Position numbers and translations under genes: made by a program. Under the pieces are notes generated by a model. The model worked only from the letters and a program-made list of their open reading frames with translations. It did not search any database and was not told where the DNA came from. Shown here piece after piece: positions 59,116 through 64,000 of a stretch of DNA of 64,000 nucleotides. The first letter of the stretch is position 1, and each line of letters starts with the position of its first letter. The DNA is from Chromatiaceae bacterium (GTDB lineage: Bacteria; Pseudomonadota; Gammaproteobacteria; Chromatiales; Chromatiaceae). The stretch covers positions 1 through 64,000 of the forward strand of contig JACKML010000005.1 of the NCBI GenBank assembly GCA_024235415.1, written 5' to 3'.

Positions 59116-60213
59116 GTGTCAAGGCTTCCCCTGATTGGTTTGCTGGCGGCCACCCTGGTTGGCGCCAATATCGCTGCAGCTGAAGAACCGGTACTGCATG
59201 TCTACAACTGGAGTGACTACATCGCCGACGAGGTGTTGCAGCAGTTCCAGGAAGAGACCGGTATCAAGGTCGTTTACGACGTCTACGATTCCAATGAAGT
59301 CCTCGAGGCCAAGTTGCTGGCGGGCCACAGTGGGTACGATCTGGTGTTTCCGACCGCCCGCCCGTTTGCCCAACGACACATCAAGGCCGGCATCTACCGC
59401 AAGGTCGACAAGACCAGGCTGGCCAATTACGGCAACCTCGACCCGGTGATCATGAAGGGCCTGGTGGACCTCGACCCGGGCAATGAGCACGTGGTGCCCT
59501 ACATGTGGGGCACGACCAGCATTGGTTACAACGCGGCCAAGGTGAACGAGCGCCTCGGCGCCGATGCACCGAAGGACACCTGGGCGCTGATGTTCGATCC
59601 CAAGGTCGCGTCACGCCTGGCCGACTGCGGCATCAGCCTGATCGACGACCCGACCGAGGTGTTCAGCGCCGCGCTGGTATACCTGGGCAAAGATCCTAAC
59701 AGCACCGCCAAGGCCGATCTCGACGCGGCGACCGCGTTGCTTGAAAGCGTCCGCCCGTATATCCGCTATTTCCATTCCTCGCAGTACATCAACGACCTCG
59801 CCAATGGTGATCTGTGCGTGGCACATGGCTACTCGGGCGATATCCTTCAGGCGCGTGACCGTGCGGTCGAAGCGAACAACGGGGTCGAGGTGGTCCTGAC
59901 GATCCCGCGTGAAGGCGCCGTGGCATTCGTCGATGTGATGGCAATGCCGGCGGATGCACCGCATCCGGAAAACGCGCACCGCCTGATCGATTTCCTGATG
60001 GGTCCGGAAGTCATTGCCAAGATCAGCGATTTCGTCGGCTACGCCAACGCGATCCCGGCATCGCTGTCGCTGATGGACGAGGCGGTGCGCAACAACAAAG
60101 GCATCTTCCCTCCGCAGGAGGTGTTGGAACGCCTGATCGCCCCGGCCGAACTCGACCCGGCGGCACAGCGCTCCCGCACCCGGGCCTGGACCCGGGTAAA
60201 GGCCGGTCGCTAA
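59116..60213 (+). CDS. potF: Polyamine ABC transporter substrate-binding protein (PotF-like)
   Basis: 365 residues from a GTG at 59116, chosen because TTGGAGATT lies at ribosome-binding distance and a signal peptide (LPLIGLLAATLVGANIAAA) follows at once. The mature part begins EPVLHVYNWSDYIADEVLQQ, with SGYDLVFPTARPFAQRHIKA, VPYMWGTTSIGYN and DDPTEVFSAALVYLG, the PotF/PotD pattern. It binds putrescine or spermidine in the periplasm. First gene of potFGHI, tightly spaced (6 bp, then overlaps). Confidence 0.92.
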   Translation: MSRLPLIGLLAATLVGANIAAAEEPVLHVYNWSDYIADEVLQQFQEETGIKVVYDVYDSNEVLEAKLLAGHSGYDLVFPTARPFAQRHIKAGIYRKVDKTRLANYGNLDPVIMKGLVDLDPGNEHVVPYMWGTTSIGYNAAKVNERLGADAPKDTWALMFDPKVASRLADCGISLIDDPTEVFSAALVYLGKDPNSTAKADLDAATALLESVRPYIRYFHSSQYINDLANGDLCVAHGYSGDILQARDRAVEANNGVEVVLTIPREGAVAFVDVMAMPADAPHPENAHRLIDFLMGPEVIAKISDFVGYANAIPASLSLMDEAVRNNKGIFPPQEVLERLIAPAELDPAAQRSRTRAWTRVKAGR

Positions 60214-60219
60214 AGGCCG

Positions 60220-61362
60220 ATGGCGGGGCCGAGACCTGAACTGGAGGCGTGGCAGGACCCGACTGCCGCGCCTCTGGTCGAGATCAATGGCGTAACCAAG
60301 ACATTCGGCAGCCACTACGCTGTCGATGACGTCTCGCTGACCATCTTTCCGGGTGAATTCTTTTCGCTGCTGGGGGCGTCTGGCTGCGGCAAGTCGACAT
60401 TGCTGCGCGTGCTCGCCGGGTTCGAGCGCCCGGACAAGGGACGCGTGCTGATCGGCGGTGAGGACGTCACGGACCTGCCGCCGTACCGACGTCCGGTCAA
60501 CATGATGTTCCAGTCGTACGCGCTGTTTCCACACCTGACGGTTGCAGACAATGTGGCGTTCGGCCTGCGCCAGGAGAGGATCCCGCGCGGCGAGATCCGA
60601 CAACGGGTCGAGGACATGCTCAAACTGGTCCGCCTCAATGAATTCGCCAGGCGCAAACCGGACCAGTTGTCGGGTGGACAGCGCCAGCGCGTCGCCCTGG
60701 CGCGGTCGCTGGTCAAACACCCCAAACTGCTGCTCCTCGACGAGCCGTTGGGGGCACTCGACCGCAAGCTGCGCGAGCATACGCAGTTCGAGCTCGTGAA
60801 CATCCAGGAACGCCTTGGCATCACCTTCATCATGGTTACGCATGACCAGGAGGAGGCGATGACCATGTCGACGCGCATGGCGGTGATGAACGAAGGTCGT
60901 ATCCGGCAGATCGGTACACCGTCGGAGATCTACGAGTTTCCGAGCAATCGCTTTGTCGCCGGCTTTATCGGTGCCGTCAATCAGTTCGAGGGGCGTGTGG
61001 TCGAACAGCAGGATGACCTGCTGCTGGTGCACGTCGACGACAGCGAAGGCGATGCTGCCGAACTGCGGGTGCGCTCTTCGCAGGCAGTCGCCCCCGGCAC
61101 GCCGGTGGTGGTGGCGGTACGTCCGGAGAAGGTGCGCATTGGCACCACCGAGCCACCGGCCGGCGACAATCGGTTGCACGGCAGGATCGAGGAGATCGCC
61201 TATCTCGGTGATGTCTCGATCTACCATGTGCGCGTGCCGGACGGTTCGCTGATCGAGGCGCAGCTCACCAATCGCGCGCGGCGTGCCGCTGCCCCATTGA
61301 CCTGGGGCGACGAAGCGTGGCTTGGCTGGAATTCGGAAGATGCCGTCGCCCTCCTTGAATAA
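60220..61362 (+). CDS. potG: Polyamine ABC transporter ATPase (PotG-like)
   Basis: 380 residues. Walker A GASGCGKSTLLRVLAG, Q-loop MMFQSYALFPHLTVADNVAF, signature LSGGQRQRVALARSLVKHPK, Walker B LLLLDEPLGALDRKLREH, H-loop VTHDQEEAMTMS, and a C-terminal TOBE domain (VVVAVRPEKVRI). It powers import of the polyamine. Overlaps potH by 23 bp. Confidence 0.95.
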   Translation: MAGPRPELEAWQDPTAAPLVEINGVTKTFGSHYAVDDVSLTIFPGEFFSLLGASGCGKSTLLRVLAGFERPDKGRVLIGGEDVTDLPPYRRPVNMMFQSYALFPHLTVADNVAFGLRQERIPRGEIRQRVEDMLKLVRLNEFARRKPDQLSGGQRQRVALARSLVKHPKLLLLDEPLGALDRKLREHTQFELVNIQERLGITFIMVTHDQEEAMTMSTRMAVMNEGRIRQIGTPSEIYEFPSNRFVAGFIGAVNQFEGRVVEQQDDLLLVHVDDSEGDAAELRVRSSQAVAPGTPVVVAVRPEKVRIGTTEPPAGDNRLHGRIEEIAYLGDVSIYHVRVPDGSLIEAQLTNRARRAAAPLTWGDEAWLGWNSEDAVALLE

Positions 61363-62278
61363 AGTGCTGCAGCGCGCACGCCGCGGCCTGCGCCAGCACC
61401 TGACTCCGGGGCGTGGTGCCGTTGCCAGCCTGCCGCTGCTCTGGCTAGGCCTGTTTTTCGGGCTGCCGTTCCTGATCATCGCGCGCATCAGCCTGTCCGA
61501 GGTGGTGATCGGCCTTCCGCCATACTCCGCCCTGGTCGATCTCGCCGAGAGCGGCATGCTGCAGGTACGGCTGAACTTCGCGAACTTCCTGCTGTTGTGG
61601 GAAGACAACCTGTACCTGGATGCGTTTGCCAACTCGGTGCATGTCGCCTCGGTATCGACCCTGATCTGCCTGCTGATCGGCTACCCGATGGCACTGGGCA
61701 TCACGAGGGTGCGCGAGAGCCTGCGGGTGCCGTTGCTGATGTTGGTGATCCTGCCGTTCTGGACCAGTTTTCTGATTCGCGTCTACGCCTGGATCGGCAT
61801 CCTCAAGGGCAATGGCCTGATCAGCAATGTGTTGATGTCGCTCGGGCTGATTGACGAACCATTGCATCTGTTGCACACCGAGTTTGCGGTCTACCTTGGC
61901 ATCGTCTATGCCTATCTGCCTTTCATGGTGCTGCCGCTGTACGCCACGCTGTCGCGCATGGACAACGCCCTGCTCGAGGCGGCCGCCGACCTGGGCTGTC
62001 GTCCGCTGTGTGCGTTCTGGCGCGTGACCGTCCCGCTGTCGCTGCCGGGCATCATCGCCGGCTCGTTGCTGGTGTTCGTGCCTGCCGTCGGCGAATTCGT
62101 GATCCCGGACCTGCTCGGTGGGCCGGATACGCTGATGATCGGCAAGGTACTGTGGACCGAGTTCTTCAATAACCGAGACTGGCCGGTGGCGGCGTCTGTG
62201 GCCGTCGCGTTGTTGGCATTGCTGGTTGCGCCGGTGCTTTTGTTCGAGCGTTTCCGTGAACGGGGGCAGTCGGAGTGA
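61340..62278 (+). CDS. potH: Polyamine ABC transporter permease (PotH-like)
   Basis: 312 residues from the ATG at 61340. Six membrane segments; family blocks ASLPLLWLGLFFGLPFLIIA, LPFWTSFLIRVYAWIGILKG, the EAA loop LLEAAADLGCRPLCAFWRVT, and FVPAVGEFVIPDLLGGPDTL. First permease of the transporter, with ATGA-type overlap to potI. Confidence 0.94.
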   Translation: MPSPSLNKVLQRARRGLRQHLTPGRGAVASLPLLWLGLFFGLPFLIIARISLSEVVIGLPPYSALVDLAESGMLQVRLNFANFLLLWEDNLYLDAFANSVHVASVSTLICLLIGYPMALGITRVRESLRVPLLMLVILPFWTSFLIRVYAWIGILKGNGLISNVLMSLGLIDEPLHLLHTEFAVYLGIVYAYLPFMVLPLYATLSRMDNALLEAAADLGCRPLCAFWRVTVPLSLPGIIAGSLLVFVPAVGEFVIPDLLGGPDTLMIGKVLWTEFFNNRDWPVAASVAVALLALLVAPVLLFERFRERGQSE

Positions 62279-63087
62279 CCGTACGTCGGCCCACCCTGGT
62301 GTTCAGCCTGTTGGCGTTCGGCTATGCGTTTCTGTACACGCCGATCTTTTCGCTGATCGTTTATTCGTTCAACGAATCGCGTCTGGTCACGGTCTGGGCG
62401 GGTTTCTCGACGAAGTGGTACGTCAGCCTGCTGCACAACGAGCAGTTGCTTGGGGCCGCCTGGATCAGCCTGCGAATCGCATTGATGAACGCCACCCTGG
62501 CGGTTGTCCTGGGCACCCTGGCCGGTACCGCGCTGGTGCGTTTCGGGCGCTTTCGCGGACGCTCCGCGCTGGCGTTGATGATTGGCGCGCCATTGGTGAT
62601 GCCCGATGTGATCCTCGGCCTGGCCTCGCTGCTGTTGTTCGTTGCGATGGAGCAGTTGATCGGCTGGCCGGCAGGCCGGGGTATGACCACGATCACGATC
62701 GCCCACGTGACCTTCTCGATGGCCTATGTCGCGGTCATTGTGCAATCGCGCCTGGTGCGCCTTGACCCATCGTTGGAGGAGGCGGCGATGGACCTCGGCG
62801 CGCGGCCGTGGAAGGTGTTCTTCGTGATCACGCTGCCGTTGATCGCACCTGCATTGGCGGCCGGTTGGCTGCTCGCGTTCACCCTGTCGCTCGATGACCT
62901 GGTGATCGCCAGTTTCACCTCGGGGCCTGGCGCCTCGACCCTGCCGATGGTGGTCTATTCGAGCGTGCGTCTGGGCGTCAGTCCGGAAATCAATGCCCTG
63001 GCGACCGTGCTGGTGGCCCTGGTGACCATAGGGATCGTTATCGCCGGCTGGTCGATGCAGCGAAAGGCCCGTCAGACCCAGGTATAG
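62275..63087 (+). CDS. potI: Polyamine ABC transporter permease (PotI-like)
   Basis: 270 residues from a GTG at 62275 that overlaps the potH stop. Six membrane segments; FAYAFLYTPIFSLIVYSFNESRL-like opening, APLVMPDVILGLASLLLFVA, EAA loop LEEAAMDLGARPWKVFFVIT and FTLSLDDLVIASFTSGPGAS. Completes the potFGHI set. The operon ends 26 bp before the convergent NYN gene with no clear terminator. Confidence 0.94.
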   Translation: MTVRRPTLVFSLLAFGYAFLYTPIFSLIVYSFNESRLVTVWAGFSTKWYVSLLHNEQLLGAAWISLRIALMNATLAVVLGTLAGTALVRFGRFRGRSALALMIGAPLVMPDVILGLASLLLFVAMEQLIGWPAGRGMTTITIAHVTFSMAYVAVIVQSRLVRLDPSLEEAAMDLGARPWKVFFVITLPLIAPALAAGWLLAFTLSLDDLVIASFTSGPGASTLPMVVYSSVRLGVSPEINALATVLVALVTIGIVIAGWSMQRKARQTQV

Positions 63088-63113
63088 CCCGGATCGGCGG
63101 TTGGTCCCGTGGC

Positions 63114-63938
63114 TCAGTCCTCGTGGACGTAGTTGCGGATGATGTAGCCGCCTGACTTCTCGTCGTACTCGAGCTCCAGCAGTTTGCGCGCCGAGGCCTC
63201 TTCGAGCAGTTTGGCGAAGCTGCGAAAGCCGTGATAACTCTCGTTGAAACCGGGCTTGCGGCGTTTGAGCGCCTGCTTGACCATCGATCCCCACACCTTT
63301 TCCTGCTCGCCGCGTTCCTCGAACAGGTCTTCGACGGTCTCGACCACCAGGTCCAACGCCTGCTGTTTCTTGTCTTCCTCGCTCGGCACCTCACCGGCAG
63401 CGGGTTTCGCCGTCGTCTTCTTGGCGTTGCGCTTACGCTTGGCGCGGCGCTGTTTCTCGTCCTCGCGCACCAGGTCGTCATAGAAGATGAACTCGTCGCA
63501 ATTGGCGATCAGCAGGTCCGAGGTGGACTGCTTGACCCCAACGCCAATCACCTCCTTGTTGTTCTCGCGCAGCTTGCTGACCAGGGGTGAAAAATCGGAA
63601 TCGCCCGAGATGATCACGAAGATGTCGACGTGTGCCTTGGTGTAACAGAGGTCCAGGGCGTCCACGACCAGGCGTATATCGGCGGAGTTCTTTCCCGACT
63701 GGCGCACGTGCGGTATCTCGATCAGCTCGAACGCCGCTTCGTGCATCGGCGACTTGAACTCCTTGTAGCGTTCCCAGTCGCAGTAGGCCTTCTTGACCAC
63801 GATGCTGCCCTTGAGCAACAGGCGCTCCAGGACCTTACCGATGTCGAATGCCGCGTACTTTGCATCGCGCACGCCAAGAGCGACGTTTTCGAAATCGCAA
63901 AACAGCGCCATGCTCTGGGTCTTGCCGGGTGTGCTCAT
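63114..63938 (-). CDS. NYN-domain (LabA/DUF88) protein with C-terminal LOTUS-like domain
   Basis: 274 residues. N-terminal PIN-like NYN nuclease domain: MALFCDFENVALGV with the first acidic residues, SADIRLVVDALDLCYTKAHV, FVIISGDSDFSPLVSKLREN (SGDSDF motif). A basic linker (KQRRAKRKRNAKKTTAK) follows, then a C-terminal domain with GSMVKQALKRRKPGFNESYH and RSFAKLLEEA resembling OST-HTH/LOTUS. It probably processes or degrades RNA. It converges with potI; the start lies 62 bp from the window edge. Confidence 0.88.
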   Translation of the reverse strand: MSTPGKTQSMALFCDFENVALGVRDAKYAAFDIGKVLERLLLKGSIVVKKAYCDWERYKEFKSPMHEAAFELIEIPHVRQSGKNSADIRLVVDALDLCYTKAHVDIFVIISGDSDFSPLVSKLRENNKEVIGVGVKQSTSDLLIANCDEFIFYDDLVREDEKQRRAKRKRNAKKTTAKPAAGEVPSEEDKKQQALDLVVETVEDLFEERGEQEKVWGSMVKQALKRRKPGFNESYHGFRSFAKLLEEASARKLLELEYDEKSGGYIIRNYVHED

Positions 63939-64000
63939 CGGGTACAGGTTCCGCGTTGTGGATGGTAGCGTGGATCATCGCACGATCTGTACCCGCGTGG

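Noticed and set aside
59611..61632. A 673-codon open frame antisense to potF-potG-potH
   Set aside because: It crosses three well-supported genes on the other strand and has no recognisable domain.

Overview
The window looks like a GC-rich gammaproteobacterial chromosome from a sulfur-oxidising, probably chemolithotrophic lineage. The basis is inference from gene content: a cobalt-type thiocyanate hydrolase, cyanase, a DsrE/TusA/sulfide:quinone-reductase-like operon, c4/c5-type cytochromes, Kdo/lipid A genes and a lactate-utilisation LutABC set. Protein family calls were made by reading motifs and overall resemblance, without a database search. No tRNA, rRNA or CRISPR array is visible.

Layout. 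(1) 1-578: C-terminal part of a DegT/DnrJ aminotransferase running in from the left edge. (2) 640-6590: a mobile, visibly AT-richer island. It opens with a decayed IS110/IS1111-like element and continues as an integron cassette array without an integrase (a CALIN): seven attC-like sites plus one interrupted site separate small cassettes. Most cassette genes read on the minus strand (hypothetical membrane or secreted proteins, broken HigB/HigA and rhodanese, BrnTA, a PEP-CTERM protein); a YefM-YoeB pair reads on plus. (3) 6.7-17.5 kb: core genes, including lpxL/waaA, a hemerythrin, a rhodanese, a Pcm-like methyltransferase, a TPP riboswitch with thiC, PilZ and TerB proteins, PhzF and an OprB-like porin.

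(4) 17.5-26.1 kb: a thiocyanate/cyanate locus. It holds a CbiM-like cobalt permease, cynR and cynS diverging, a methyltransferase, an alpha/beta hydrolase lacking the nucleophile serine, scnBAC and an orphan NitT/TauT-type permease ended by an IS3 fragment. A sequence of about 63 bp is duplicated in front of cynS and scnB, and a third, weaker copy faces the CbiM gene. This suggests one regulon that couples SCN- hydrolysis to COS and NH3, cyanate disposal and cobalt supply. (5) 26.5-29.6 kb: a DsrE-TusA-SQR-like-DUF1641 sulfur operon. (6) 29.7-39.3 kb: a symporter-type hybrid histidine kinase and a LuxR-type regulator beside a complete branched-chain-amino-acid-type (HAAT) ABC transporter with a Tat-exported binding protein. 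(7) 39.4-42.8 kb: lutABC.

(8) 43.2-58.8 kb: housekeeping and envelope genes (DMT exporter, DUF3149 peptide, EF-hand proteins, a relic antiporter/universal-stress chimera, rsuA, fpr, two cytochromes c, dsbA, a diguanylate cyclase, cold-shock and RRM proteins, yidD, htpX). (9) 59.1-63.1 kb: a potFGHI-type polyamine ABC operon. The window ends in a NYN-domain protein.

The most novel-looking material is the shared operator of the thiocyanate/cyanate locus, and the cassette array whose attC sites appear to be targeted by IS110-family elements.
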